Shown piece after piece: positions 45,492-54,703 of a stretch of 64,000 bases of DNA. Origin of the DNA: Agrobacterium albertimagni AOL15 (GTDB taxonomy: Bacteria > Pseudomonadota > Alphaproteobacteria > Rhizobiales > Rhizobiaceae); NCBI RefSeq assembly GCF_000300855.1, contig NZ_ALJF01000010.1:62001-126000 (forward strand). The letters are read 5' to 3'. The notes beneath the pieces are model-generated. The model did no database searches and was not told the DNA's origin. It was given only the letters and a program-made list of their open reading frames with translations. The position numbers and the translations under genes were made by a program. Numbering within the stretch: position 1 is the stretch's first letter; each line of letters starts with the position of its first letter.

Positions 45492-45938
45492 ATGACACGC
45501 CGCTTCACGAAATTTGCCGCTATCGCTGCGCTTTCTCTTGCCCTTCCTGGTTTTGCCGCAGCGGCCGATTTCGAGGTCAAGATGCTCAACAAGGGGGCGG
45601 AAGGCGCCATGGTCTTCGAACCGGCCGGCCTGAAGATCGCCCCCGGCGATACCGTCACCTTCATCCCCACCGACAAGGGCCACAATGCCGAAGCCATCAA
45701 GGGCATGATCCCGGAGGGTGCGGCCGAGTTCAAGGGCAAGATGAACGAGGAGATCAAGGTGACCTTTGACGTGCCGGGTCTCTACGGCATCAAATGCGCG
45801 CCGCATGTCGGCATGGGCATGGTCGCCGCCATCCTCGTCGGTGATGCGCCGGCCGCCAATCTCGACGCCTTCAACGCAGCCAAGCTGCCGAAGAAGGCCC
45901 GCGAGCGCATCGACGCTGCCGTCGCTGCCGCGCAGTAA
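45492..45938 (+). CDS. Pseudoazurin (blue copper electron carrier)
   Basis: A 148-aa periplasmic protein with a 24-residue signal peptide (FAAA at the cut). The copper ligands are His64, Cys102, His105 and Met110, matching mature positions 40, 78, 81 and 86 of known pseudoazurins. The blocks [16 protein letters not shown] and [12 protein letters not shown] also match. The protein donates electrons to copper nitrite reductase or nitrous oxide reductase, so the organism probably has denitrification genes elsewhere. An FNR-like box lies upstream and a strong hairpin follows. Confidence 0.95.
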   Translation: MTRRFTKFAAIAALSLALPGFAAAADFEVKMLNKGAEGAMVFEPAGLKIAPGDTVTFIPTDKGHNAEAIKGMIPEGAAEFKGKMNEEIKVTFDVPGLYGIKCAPHVGMGMVAAILVGDAPAANLDAFNAAKLPKKARERIDAAVAAAQ

Positions 45939-45995
45939 CAAGGCACTCTGCCTGTGATGGGGTCGCGATCGACCGCATCACAGGGGCAACAGTAC

Positions 45996-46032
45996 CGGGG
46001 AGCGGGCGGCATGGATTGACGCCCGCTCCCCG
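45996..46032 (+). terminator. Hairpin after pseudoazurin
   Basis: A perfect 13-bp stem (CGGGGAGCGGGCG and complement) with an 11-nt loop. There is no T run, so it may act as a transcript stabiliser or as a separator from the convergent siderophore operon. Confidence 0.7.
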
Positions 46033-46074
46033 AGTTCTCTCATCTCGGACGCACTGCGCAATTCGCGGCGGCTC

Positions 46075-47127
46075 TCAGCTCTCTTTTTCCCAATACCAGG
46101 CAACGTATTGCTTCCGGCGGTCGCGACCTTTTTGCGCGAGATGCCGCTTGATCGTCCGCACATCAGCCTTTTCGCCGGCAAACCAGACAAAGGTTTCGGC
46201 GTTCACATCCTCGAGTGCAGCCTTCACCTTGTCCACCAGAGGATGGGCATCGGTGCCCGTATAGGATGACCGGTGCAGCCATTCGACATGGATTGGAGCC
46301 TGACCGCGCAAGGCTTGCTCCTCGCTGGCATCTTCGACCTCGATGATCGCCCGCATCGCGACGCCAGGCCGCGCTTCCTCGACCATCCGGGCGATGGCTG
46401 GCAGCGCACTTTCGTCGCCGGCAAAGAAGATGTTCTGCGCATCGGGCAAGCCGCCGCCGCCCGGTCCCATGATCGCCACCTGCTGGCCGATCTCAGCGTC
46501 CCGTGCGAAATCCGCGCCAGGTGTCGCCACGCCCTCGGCCGGGTGCTGCAGGATATCAAGGGCAATGTGGCGTGCTTGCGCGTCGACGCAGCGGATCGTG
46601 TAGATCCGCACAAGCAACTCGTCGGGCCAGCCGATGCGTCCGTTTTCCTGCAGGTGAGGCCATACAGGTGTCTGACCCTGCGGCGGCACCAGCAGCCGCA
46701 CATGCATGTTGCGCACGAGAAAGGGCGAGACGTCGGCGACGGAGAGCGTCACCCGCCGCATCCTTGGGGTGACATCCTCGACGCCGACAACGGTCGCCTC
46801 GTGGAAACCCGGCGGTTTCACCTTCGCGGCCGGCTTCGACCACTCGAGCGAGAAGGGCTCATCCCCGGCGAAGTAAAAGAGATGTTCGGCGAACATGGTG
46901 CGCGTGACGGCGAGCGCCTCTTCCCCCAAGGTGCTGATTTCGATCTGCAGCACGTCCTCGGCCGTCACGATGTGGATCGTCCAGTCCTCCGATTTCAGCG
47001 TGGCAACGCCATCGGCGTGAGCCACGTCCGAGTGCTCGACGAAGTGTTCGCAGATTTCAGCAAGCATGGCGCCGACATCGGCAGGACGGGCAATACCGGT
47101 GAGTTTGGTGGGCTGAAGATCGGTCAT
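46075..47127 (-). CDS. Siderophore-interacting (ferric reductase) protein
   Basis: A 350-aa protein. Residues ~1-100 look like a DUF2218 domain (MLAEICEHFVEHSDVAHADG...IHIVTAEDVLQIEI). Residues ~105-345 are the SIP FAD/NAD(P)H reductase (TVVGVEDVTPRMRRVTLSV, then VRIYTIRCVDAQARHIALDILQH, IMGPGGGG, FAGDESALPAIARM and the final KRHLAQKGRDRRKQYVAWYW). It reduces ferric siderophores so that iron is released in the cytoplasm. Its start overlaps the ATPase gene stop by 4 bp, so it is translated as part of the uptake operon. Confidence 0.92.
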   Translation of the reverse strand: MTDLQPTKLTGIARPADVGAMLAEICEHFVEHSDVAHADGVATLKSEDWTIHIVTAEDVLQIEISTLGEEALAVTRTMFAEHLFYFAGDEPFSLEWSKPAAKVKPPGFHEATVVGVEDVTPRMRRVTLSVADVSPFLVRNMHVRLLVPPQGQTPVWPHLQENGRIGWPDELLVRIYTIRCVDAQARHIALDILQHPAEGVATPGADFARDAEIGQQVAIMGPGGGGLPDAQNIFFAGDESALPAIARMVEEARPGVAMRAIIEVEDASEEQALRGQAPIHVEWLHRSSYTGTDAHPLVDKVKAALEDVNAETFVWFAGEKADVRTIKRHLAQKGRDRRKQYVAWYWEKES

Positions 47128-47954
47128 GATTGTGCCAGTCGCGTGAGGGAGGACGAGGATTGCATGTGGTGCCGCCCGATCGGGAGCATCATCGGTCGGC
47201 CGGATGTCGGATCGGTGAGAATCCGGGCCTCGAGGTTGAACACCCGGCGGACCATGTCTTCGGTCAGGACGGTTTCCGGGCTGCCGCTTTTGAAGGGGCT
47301 TCCGCCCAGCATCGCGACGAGATGATCGCCATAACGAGCCGCAAGGTTCAGGTCGTGCAAGACCATCACGATGGTCGTGCCGCGGCTGCGGTTGAGGTCC
47401 GTCAGGAGATCGAGGACGTCGATCTGGTGGCTGATGTCGAGAAAGGTCGTCGGCTCGTCGAGCAGCAGGAATTCGGTCTCCTGGGCAAGAGCCATCGCGA
47501 TCCAGACCCGCTGCCGCTGGCCACCCGACAGCTCATCCACCGGCCGGTCTGCAAGCTCTGCGGTCTGTGTGGCCGCCAGGGCATCGGCAACCGCCTGATC
47601 GTCCCCCTTGGTCCAGGATTGAAACAGGCCATGATGCGGATGGCGGCCGCGGCTCACCAGATCCATGACCGTGATCCCATCCGGCGCGATCGGGGATTGT
47701 GGCAGAAGTCCCAGCCGGCGCGCGAGTTCGCGGGTCGGGACCTTGTGGATCGCCTTGCCGTCGAGCAGAACCTCGCCAGCCTTGGGCTCGATCAGCCGCG
47801 ACAGTGCCTTGAGTAGGGTGGACTTGCCACAGGCATTGGCGCCGACAATGGCAGTGATCTGGCCGGATGGGAGGATGAGGTCCAGATCGCTAAGGACGAG
47901 GTTGTCACCGTAAGCGGCCGAAAGAGCTTTTGCTTCGAGGCGGTGATCGGTCAT
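47124..47954 (-). CDS. Ferric-siderophore ABC transporter ATPase
   Basis: A 276-aa FecE/FepC-type ATPase: Walker A VGANACGKSTLLK, signature LSGGQRQRVWIAMAL, Walker B FLLLDEPTTFLD, and the switch His in MVLHDLNLAARY. The FLDISHQIDVLDLL stretch is typical of siderophore ATPases. Both ends overlap neighbouring genes by 4 bp, so it is translationally coupled to the permease before it and the reductase after it. Confidence 0.94.
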   Translation of the reverse strand: MTDHRLEAKALSAAYGDNLVLSDLDLILPSGQITAIVGANACGKSTLLKALSRLIEPKAGEVLLDGKAIHKVPTRELARRLGLLPQSPIAPDGITVMDLVSRGRHPHHGLFQSWTKGDDQAVADALAATQTAELADRPVDELSGGQRQRVWIAMALAQETEFLLLDEPTTFLDISHQIDVLDLLTDLNRSRGTTIVMVLHDLNLAARYGDHLVAMLGGSPFKSGSPETVLTEDMVRRVFNLEARILTDPTSGRPMMLPIGRHHMQSSSSLTRLAQS

Positions 47955-49000
47955 GTCGCGGCTCCCCGCCGATTGCTCCTGATGATCAGGGTGATGAGGT
48001 AGGGTGCTCCCAGCGCTCCGGTCACCACGCCGACCGGGTATCGGCTGGGCAAGAGAAACTGGCCGACGAAATCTGCGGTGAGCACCAGCAAGGCGCCGAC
48101 CACGGCGGCCGGCAGAAGGATCGAACTGCGTCGTCCGAAGACGCCGCTCGCGATCGGGCCTGCAAGAAAAGCGACGAAGGCGATCGGGCCCGTGACCGCG
48201 GTCGCGGTGGCGATCAGCCCGACGGCGCAGACGATAACCATGAGCTTGGTCGAGGAGACATGCACCCCGAGCGCGGTCGCCGTCTCGTCGCCTGCCCGCA
48301 TGACATCGAGATCGCGCGCCTTGGCCAGAAGCAGGCTGCCCAGCGCAATGAGGGCAACGATCAGCGGAAGGGCCTGATCGAGCTTGGCGCCGTTCAGGCT
48401 CCCGGTCAGCCAGCGCATGGCTTCCTGTAGCGTGAAGGCGGGCGCGCGCGACAGGATGTAGGCAATCATGCTTTCGAGCATGGCAGAGACGCCGATCCCG
48501 ACAAGGATCAGCCGCGGTCCGGCAACCCCGTTCTTCGAGGAGAGGCCATGCACCAGAAGTGCGATTGCAAGGCCGGCACCTACGGCCAGAAGAGAGACGA
48601 CAGGCCCGCTGAGTGAGAGCACCACGATGGCAAAGACCGCTGCCGCGCTGGCGCCGGAGGTGATGCCGATGATGTCGGGGCTGGCGAGCGGATTGCGCAA
48701 GAGCGTCTGGAAAGCAGCTCCTCCGAGGCCGAAACTCATGCCGGCGGCAATGGCCAGCACGGCGCGCGGCAGGCGCAGCTGCCCGACCGTGAAATCCGCG
48801 CCGGCAACCTGTTCTCCGATGAGGACGCGGATGACGTCTCCCAAAGGCGTGAAGGTGCGACCGGCCATCAGCGTCAGCGTGAAGCCTGCAAGGATGAGGA
48901 CCAGAATAAGGGCTAGCTTGATCAGCCGCCGGCGCGTCCGGTGTTTGCGGTTTGTCGCGACCATTGCTGCCAATGAGGCATCGGATCGAAGAAGGGTCAC
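47951..49000 (-). CDS. Ferric-siderophore permease, FecD/FepG-like
   Basis: A 349-aa FecCD-family permease with about nine to ten membrane segments. Family blocks: VLRLPRAVLAIAAGMSFGLGGAAFQTLLRNPLASPDIIGI-like start, ALGVHVSST, and PIAFVAFLAGPIA. It starts at GTG 49000, overlapping the stop of the partner permease by 4 bp. It forms one half of the inner-membrane channel for a ferric siderophore. Confidence 0.93.
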   Translation of the reverse strand: MTLLRSDASLAAMVATNRKHRTRRRLIKLALILVLILAGFTLTLMAGRTFTPLGDVIRVLIGEQVAGADFTVGQLRLPRAVLAIAAGMSFGLGGAAFQTLLRNPLASPDIIGITSGASAAAVFAIVVLSLSGPVVSLLAVGAGLAIALLVHGLSSKNGVAGPRLILVGIGVSAMLESMIAYILSRAPAFTLQEAMRWLTGSLNGAKLDQALPLIVALIALGSLLLAKARDLDVMRAGDETATALGVHVSSTKLMVIVCAVGLIATATAVTGPIAFVAFLAGPIASGVFGRRSSILLPAAVVGALLVLTADFVGQFLLPSRYPVGVVTGALGAPYLITLIIRSNRRGAAT

Positions 49001-50040
49001 AGATCTCTCACCTTCTGCCGACGAACGATAAAGATGAAGACCGGCGCGCCGATAAGGGCGGTCACCACGCCGACCTCGAGTTCGGACGGGCGGGCCGCAA
49101 GGCGACCGAGAATGTCACTCGCCGTCAGAAGGATGGCCCCGCCAATGGCGGAGAATGGCAGAAGCCAGCGATGATCCACGCCAACCAGCAGCCGGCAGGC
49201 ATGCGGGACGACGAGGCCGACGAAGCCGATCGGGCCGCAGACGGCCGTCGTCGCGCCGCACAGCACGACAGCACCGAGCGTGGCCATGCCGCGCGCCAAT
49301 GCCACGCGCTCGCCAAGCCCCGCGGCAAGTTCGTCACCGAGCGCCAGGGCATTCAGGCGTCGGGCTGAAAGCAGGCAGAGCAAGAACCCAACCAGAAGGA
49401 ACGGATAGATGTGTTCCATCCGCTCGAAGGTCGCACCCCCGACGCCCCCGATCTGCCAGGAGCGGATGCCGCCGGCAATGTCTGCACGTGGCAAGACGAC
49501 GGCAATCACCAGCGATGAAAAGGCGATCGCGGTTGCCGTACCGGCAAGTGCAAGCTTCAGCGGCGTTGCGCCACCGCGTCCCATCGAGCCGATGACATAG
49601 ACGAAGACGGCCGTGGCGCCGGCACCCGCGATGGCAACCCAGATGAAGACATGGGCCGAGCTGATGCCGAACCACGCCACGCCCACCACAACGGCAAGCG
49701 ATGCGCCGACATTGATGCCGAGGATTCCGGGATCGGCGAGCGGATTTCGCGTCACGCCCTGCATCACGGCCCCGGCAAGGCCGAGAGCCGCACCGGCAAG
49801 CAGTGCCAGAACGGTGCGCGGCACGCGCGTGGCCACGGCGGCGCGGTCCAGCGTCGTTGCGTCTCCGGAAAGAGCCGCCAGCACCTCCGAGAGCGGCACA
49901 TCGCGAGTGCCGATGGTGAGGGACAGCAAGGCGACGCCGATGCAGACCACGATCGCCCCGGCCAGCCAAACCAATCCACCTCTACCTGTCTTTGCAAGAG
50001 ACGGTCGGTGGGCGGAGGAAAGGGAAGGGGCGGATATCAT
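48997..50040 (-). CDS. Ferric-siderophore permease, FecC/FepD-like
   Basis: A 347-aa FecCD-family permease. RVPRTVLALLAGAALGLAGAVMQGVTRNPLADPGILGIN contains the family signature, in two parts, followed by GPIGFVGLVVPHACRLLVG. About nine membrane segments are visible. ATG 50040 overlaps the binding-protein stop by 4 bp. It pairs with the permease at 47951 to build the channel. Confidence 0.94.
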   Translation of the reverse strand: MISAPSLSSAHRPSLAKTGRGGLVWLAGAIVVCIGVALLSLTIGTRDVPLSEVLAALSGDATTLDRAAVATRVPRTVLALLAGAALGLAGAVMQGVTRNPLADPGILGINVGASLAVVVGVAWFGISSAHVFIWVAIAGAGATAVFVYVIGSMGRGGATPLKLALAGTATAIAFSSLVIAVVLPRADIAGGIRSWQIGGVGGATFERMEHIYPFLLVGFLLCLLSARRLNALALGDELAAGLGERVALARGMATLGAVVLCGATTAVCGPIGFVGLVVPHACRLLVGVDHRWLLPFSAIGGAILLTASDILGRLAARPSELEVGVVTALIGAPVFIFIVRRQKVRDL

Positions 50041-51032
50041 TCCGTCTTTCGCGCCGCTTCTGCGAGCTTCTCCACATAGGCAGGCAATACCCAGGTGATC
50101 GACAGCGGCGTGGGATTGGCTGCGGTCCCTACGGGATCCCGGCCGAGCGTGACGATCGCGTCATGCTTCACGGCCGGCATGTGGGACAGAAGAGGATTGG
50201 CTTTCATCGCCTCGATCAAGGCCTGGTCGCCATAGGTCACGAGAATATCGACGTCATCGAAGAGATCGATCTGCTCGGCGCTGATCGAACCAGCGAAGCT
50301 GCCGGTCGTCGATGCCTGCATCACGCTTTTCGGCATCGAAAGCCCGAGATCGGCGAAGAACCGAACGCGGGTGTCCTGGGTCGTGTAGAAATTGACAATG
50401 CTGAGGTCGGTCGCGTCGAGATGGGTGACGAACATCGCCCGTTTGCCCTTGAGTTCAGGATACTTGGCGACCTCGGCTGCGATCTTCTGCTCGATATCGG
50501 CAATCAATGCTTCGCCATCAGGTGACATGCCCATGCCGGCGCTGTCGAAGCGGATCGTTTCACGCCAATCCGTCGACCAGGGCGCCTGCGGATAGGCGAT
50601 GACGGGAGCGATCTGGCTCAAGGTGTCGTAGTCGGATTGGCTTAAGCCCGAATAGGCGGCGAGAATGACATCTGGTGCCGTCCCGGCAACCGCCTCGAAG
50701 TCGATCCCGTCCCCCTCGTCGAACAGCACAGGCGCGTCGGCGCCGAGGGATTTCAGACGCTCCGACACCCAAGGCAGCAGCCCGTCGCCGTCATCATCAC
50801 CGAAATTCGCAGCCGCCATGCCAACCGGTACGATGCCGAGGGCAAGCGGGACTTCGTGATTGGCCCAGGCCACGGTGGCAACCCGCTGCGGTTTCGCAGG
50901 AACAGTCGTCTGCCCGAGCGCATGGCTGAGCTCGAGGGGAAAACGAGCCTCCTCGGCGGCGAAGGCCATCGAGCCGGAGACAGAGAGGAAGACGGCTGCA
51001 AGAGGCGCCAGGTGATGCAAATTGATCCGCAT
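50037..51032 (-). CDS. Ferric-siderophore periplasmic binding protein
   Basis: A 331-aa protein with a signal peptide (LSVSGSMAFAAEEA) and a FepB/FhuD-type fold: SHALGQTTVPAKPQRVATVAWANHE at the start, APDVILAAYSGLSQSDYDTLSQIAPVIAYP in the middle, and DDVDILVTYGDQALIEAMK towards the end. ATG 51032 is preferred to the in-frame TTG at 51041. It heads a five-gene operon with 4-bp overlaps at each join and is divergent from a TonB receptor, which together give a full path across both membranes. Confidence 0.9.
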   Translation of the reverse strand: MRINLHHLAPLAAVFLSVSGSMAFAAEEARFPLELSHALGQTTVPAKPQRVATVAWANHEVPLALGIVPVGMAAANFGDDDGDGLLPWVSERLKSLGADAPVLFDEGDGIDFEAVAGTAPDVILAAYSGLSQSDYDTLSQIAPVIAYPQAPWSTDWRETIRFDSAGMGMSPDGEALIADIEQKIAAEVAKYPELKGKRAMFVTHLDATDLSIVNFYTTQDTRVRFFADLGLSMPKSVMQASTTGSFAGSISAEQIDLFDDVDILVTYGDQALIEAMKANPLLSHMPAVKHDAIVTLGRDPVGTAANPTPLSITWVLPAYVEKLAEAARKTE

Positions 51033-51348
51033 GGGTCCCAATCATCCCTTGGTTAAGTTGACTTTCCCTCTCAGCTTCAATTCATGGGGTCAAGCAATTT
51101 GGACCGAGCTGACGACATCGGCTCTTGATTTTCCGGGGAATCTTACAAAAAAGAGAAATCTACAATACTGGATGAAAATTATCCAGTTAAAGGCGTGCAG
51201 ACCGATCCGATCTTGGACTGCAGCGGCCGGGGCTCAGGGATAGGGCCGCAAGAGACTGCAGGCCTAAATCCGGTGTCGGTCGGCGCCCGACGATGATCCT
51301 CTCTGTTCATCGTGCGGGAATGTCGGAACGTCAAATTCTGGAAACAAC
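51033..51348. promoter_or_regulatory. Divergent promoter region, siderophore operon and TonB receptor
   Basis: 316 bp without a gene. The section 51107-51190 is A/T-rich (for example ACAAAAAAGAGAAATCTACA) and is the likeliest place for two divergent promoters and an iron-responsive operator. I saw no exact RirA, Fur or Irr box and assign none. Confidence 0.5.
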
Positions 51349-53499
51349 ATGATCAGAGCCATTCCCGCCCGGGGCGCCACGCGTGTGTCCCTTCGCCATC
51401 GCATCAGCATCCTTCTGGGCTGCACGGCATTCGTGGCCCTGGTGCCGGTATTTGCCGTCGCTCAGGACGCCGATACCGAAGGGGACACGACCGTTCTGCA
51501 GACGATCACCGTTGAAGGGGCCGGCAAGGCCGACGCGGATTCCAGATCGATCGTCGCGACCCAATCGAGCGCCGTCGGCAAGATGCCCGGCGAAATCCTG
51601 ACGACACCGGCGACCGTTTCCGTCGTCACATCCAAGGAAATCGAGCAGCGCGGTGCCGACAGCGTCGAGAAGGTGGTGCAGTACACCGCCGGCGTAACCA
51701 CCGATTTCTACGGATCGGACGATCGTTTCGATTACGTCACCATTCGGGGCTTCTCGCCCTACACCTACCGCGACGGTCTGGCCCTCGGCAGAACCTGGCT
51801 GGGTGTGAAGGAAGAACCCTATGCCTTTGAGAGGCTCGAGATCCTGAAGGGCGCGAATTCCACCGGCTTCGGCGTTTCCGATCCGGGTGGTGCCATCAAT
51901 TATGTGACGAAGACGCCGCGCAGCGAGCGTTTTGGCGAAGTCTATGGCACGACCGGATCCTTCGCCCACAAGGAGACGGGCTTCGACTTCGGCGACAATC
52001 TGACGGAAGACGACACCCTGTCCTATCGCCTGACCGGTAAGTTCCAGCGGGCCGATGGCGAGTATGATTTCTCGGAGAACGACGAGAACTTCATCATGGG
52101 CGGTTTGACCTGGCGTCCCACCGACATGACCAGTTTGACATTCGTCTTCGATCACCTCGATCGCAACGCGACCCCGAGCGGTGGCGGTCATCCGCTTTAC
52201 ACCGACTTTGACCGGGATCGGTTCTTCGGAGAGCCGGATTTCAACTATGATGCGACGAACCGCAACACCTATACGATGCTGTTCGACCACGATTTCGGCA
52301 ACGGCCTGAGCTTCAATTCCAGTGCGCGCTACAGCAATGCCAACCGCGACACCGGCTTTGCCTATATCTATGATTCAGCCGGCGCCTCCAGCCTTGCTGA
52401 CACCAGGGCAGACCGCATCTATTCTGTCGGCTCCAGTTCGAGCGAACAGTTCATTGTAGATGCCCATCTGCTGTACGAGACAAATTTCGACCAGGTTGAA
52501 AGCCGAACCCTGGCTGGCGTTGACTACAACAGCATCGAGTCCAGCAACGAGTCCGGCTATCTCTGGGGCGCAGGGACGCCATCAATCGATTGGCAAAATC
52601 CCGTCTATGCAGGTCTGCCGTCGGCGATCCCGCTCACGACCCGCAAGAGCAACGACCGCAGCACCCGGGCCATCTATCTGCAGCAGGATCTGATCTTCTC
52701 GGACCGCGTCACGGCCAGTGTCGGCCTGCGCAACGACTGGCTGGATCTCGAAGAGACCGATCTGGCGACCCGGGTGTCCAAGTCGCGAGACTACAGCGAG
52801 TTCAGCAAGCGCGTCGGTCTGAGCTACAAGGTTACCGAGGAACTGGCGGCCTATGTCAGCTATGCCGAGTCCGTCGCCCCGCCGAGCACGGGCAACGAGC
52901 CGCTCTACGGCTCGCAGTACGAGGTGGGCGTCAAATATCGTCCGGACGCCTTCCCCGGCCTGATCACCGCCTCGATCTACGACCTCACGCTCGAAAACAT
53001 CACCACATCCGAGGGGCCGTTCTACCTTGCGGCCACGGTCGAAAAGGTGCGCCATCGCGGTCTGGATTTTGAAGCAAAGGTCGAGGTCACGCCGAGCTTC
53101 GGGCTGATTGCGGGATATAGCTACATCGACTCGAAGATCGAGGACACGAGCACCACTTCGAGTTCGGTCGATGGCAAGCGTTTCGCCCAGGTCCCCGAGC
53201 ACATGGCATCAATCTGGGGCACGTACACGCTCGAAGGCAACGGCGATCGCGGCGACATGACCTTCGGGGCAGGCGCGCGCTTCGTCGGCTCCTACTATTT
53301 CAACAACGCGAACACCCGCAAATCTGACGGCGCAGTGATCTTCGATGCCTCCTTCACCTATGCGATCAAGGAGAACACGAGCTTCCAGCTGAACGTCAGC
53401 AACCTGTTCGACGAAAAGCATGTCGCCAACAATGATGGCGGTGCGCTCTACTACAACCCCGGTCGCGCCATCTACGCGACCCTCCGCCAGACCTGGTGA
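51349..53499 (+). CDS. TonB-dependent siderophore receptor
   Basis: A 716-aa outer-membrane receptor with a signal peptide (to ~38, FAVAQDAD), a TonB box-like segment (VLQTITVEG), a plug domain (~70-190: TTPATVSVVTSKEIEQRGAD, RGFSPYTYRDGLALGR, RLEILKGANSTGFGVSDPGG) and a beta-barrel ending in the aromatic RQTW. The pattern is of the ferrichrome/siderophore class, but the exact siderophore cannot be read. It is divergent from the ABC operon and close to an AraC regulator at 53548, which probably controls it. Confidence 0.94.
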   Translation: MIRAIPARGATRVSLRHRISILLGCTAFVALVPVFAVAQDADTEGDTTVLQTITVEGAGKADADSRSIVATQSSAVGKMPGEILTTPATVSVVTSKEIEQRGADSVEKVVQYTAGVTTDFYGSDDRFDYVTIRGFSPYTYRDGLALGRTWLGVKEEPYAFERLEILKGANSTGFGVSDPGGAINYVTKTPRSERFGEVYGTTGSFAHKETGFDFGDNLTEDDTLSYRLTGKFQRADGEYDFSENDENFIMGGLTWRPTDMTSLTFVFDHLDRNATPSGGGHPLYTDFDRDRFFGEPDFNYDATNRNTYTMLFDHDFGNGLSFNSSARYSNANRDTGFAYIYDSAGASSLADTRADRIYSVGSSSSEQFIVDAHLLYETNFDQVESRTLAGVDYNSIESSNESGYLWGAGTPSIDWQNPVYAGLPSAIPLTTRKSNDRSTRAIYLQQDLIFSDRVTASVGLRNDWLDLEETDLATRVSKSRDYSEFSKRVGLSYKVTEELAAYVSYAESVAPPSTGNEPLYGSQYEVGVKYRPDAFPGLITASIYDLTLENITTSEGPFYLAATVEKVRHRGLDFEAKVEVTPSFGLIAGYSYIDSKIEDTSTTSSSVDGKRFAQVPEHMASIWGTYTLEGNGDRGDMTFGAGARFVGSYYFNNANTRKSDGAVIFDASFTYAIKENTSFQLNVSNLFDEKHVANNDGGALYYNPGRAIYATLRQTW

Positions 53500-53506
53500 G
53501 AAACGG

Positions 53507-53541
53507 CGAGGGCTCGCAGCGCAAAGCGTGGCGAGCCCTCG
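53507..53541. terminator. Terminator between the TonB receptor and the AraC gene
   Basis: A perfect 11-bp stem CGAGGGCTCGC / GCGAGCCCTCG with a 13-nt loop between two convergent stop codons; no T run. Confidence 0.75.
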
Positions 53542-53547
53542 TGCCAT

Positions 53548-54447
53548 CTAGATGGAATGGTGTTTGCGTCGCCAGACGGCCGGGGTATCCCCGGTGATGC
53601 TGCGGAACACTTTGGTCAGATGCGCCTGGTCGGAAAAGCCGAGTTGCGCGCTGATGTCAGCGATGCTCATCTCGGTTTCCGAAAGCATCTGCCGCGCCAT
53701 GTCGATCCGGCGTGACAGTTGCCACTGCAGCGGCGTCATCTCCGTGGTCTGACGGAAAACCGTGGCGAACCAGCTCTCCGACAGGCCGACGACATCTGCC
53801 ATTTCTCGAACGCTCAAACGACGCCCGCCGCAATTGGCGAAATATCCCGAAAGCCGGTTCAGTTGCGCCTTGGTGAGATGCCCGGCATGCGCCGCCGTTC
53901 GATCGTCGCTGATCCGCAGATCGAGAAGTCCGGTGACGATGCTGCCCACCAGGTTCTCGGCAAAGGCGGGATGCCTGCCATCCGTCGAAAGCTCGTCGAC
54001 AACAAGTGTCGCAAGGCTGGCCAGTGGACCGGGATCCTGCAGTTCGACCGGTTGCTTGATGATGGCGCGTGCCGCCGATGAGCCGACAGCCGGCGTCAGA
54101 TAGCGCATCAGGCGTTCGGTGTGCAGATGCAGGTCGAGGTGGGAAAAGCGGTGGCGGCTGCTGAACTTCGTCCACATGGGCATGCCGGCTGGCACATAGA
54201 TGGCCCGCGCCATGCCCCGCTCGCCCCGGTCCAGTTCCTCCGCCCGGTCCGCCACCCGGATCTGGGTGCTGACGTCGTTGAAGAAGAAGACGATCCGTGG
54301 ATCCGGCGAGAGATAATAGCCGTTTGCCCCAGCATGGCCTTCCGCTTCCCAGTGGACGCCGACGACGCCGTCGAGGGAACGCCATTTGGGCGGCATGAGG
54401 GCGCGGATACCCTCGATTTCGGACTGCATCGAATGGAGATATGTCAA
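53548..54447 (-). CDS. AraC-family regulator (probable siderophore uptake activator)
   Basis: A 299-aa protein with a C-terminal AraC double helix-turn-helix (~200-295: RLSVREMADVVGLSESWFATVFRQTTEMTPLQWQ, then SIADISAQLGFSDQAHLTKVFRSITGDTPAVWRR). The N-terminal half is a diverged ligand domain. Similar regulators (PchR-like) sense ferric siderophore and switch on their receptor. The start is uncertain: TTG 54447 has GAGAGG upstream, while ATG 54429 lacks a clear site. It is convergent with the TonB receptor and divergent from the photolyase-like gene. Confidence 0.88.
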   Translation of the reverse strand: MTYLHSMQSEIEGIRALMPPKWRSLDGVVGVHWEAEGHAGANGYYLSPDPRIVFFFNDVSTQIRVADRAEELDRGERGMARAIYVPAGMPMWTKFSSRHRFSHLDLHLHTERLMRYLTPAVGSSAARAIIKQPVELQDPGPLASLATLVVDELSTDGRHPAFAENLVGSIVTGLLDLRISDDRTAAHAGHLTKAQLNRLSGYFANCGGRRLSVREMADVVGLSESWFATVFRQTTEMTPLQWQLSRRIDMARQMLSETEMSIADISAQLGFSDQAHLTKVFRSITGDTPAVWRRKHHSI

Positions 54448-54703
54448 ACCACTGGCCTCTCACCCGGTTTCGGTGACCTGCACATGCGTCATGGCGCGGC
54501 GCACTATTGGCCGGATGCTGGCGCCGGGTCAATAAAGATGACTTGATAAATCATATTTTTGATCTCGACTTTTTTGCTGTGGCTGTTCTGCCCACGGCTT
54601 GGATCGTGACGAAGGAGCGCAGGTCCGCCTTCGACGCTGAGCCGTAGTGTTGCTCGGTGGGCATCAGTCAGTGCCAGCCGGATTGAACGCATCTGGAGTA
54701 ACG

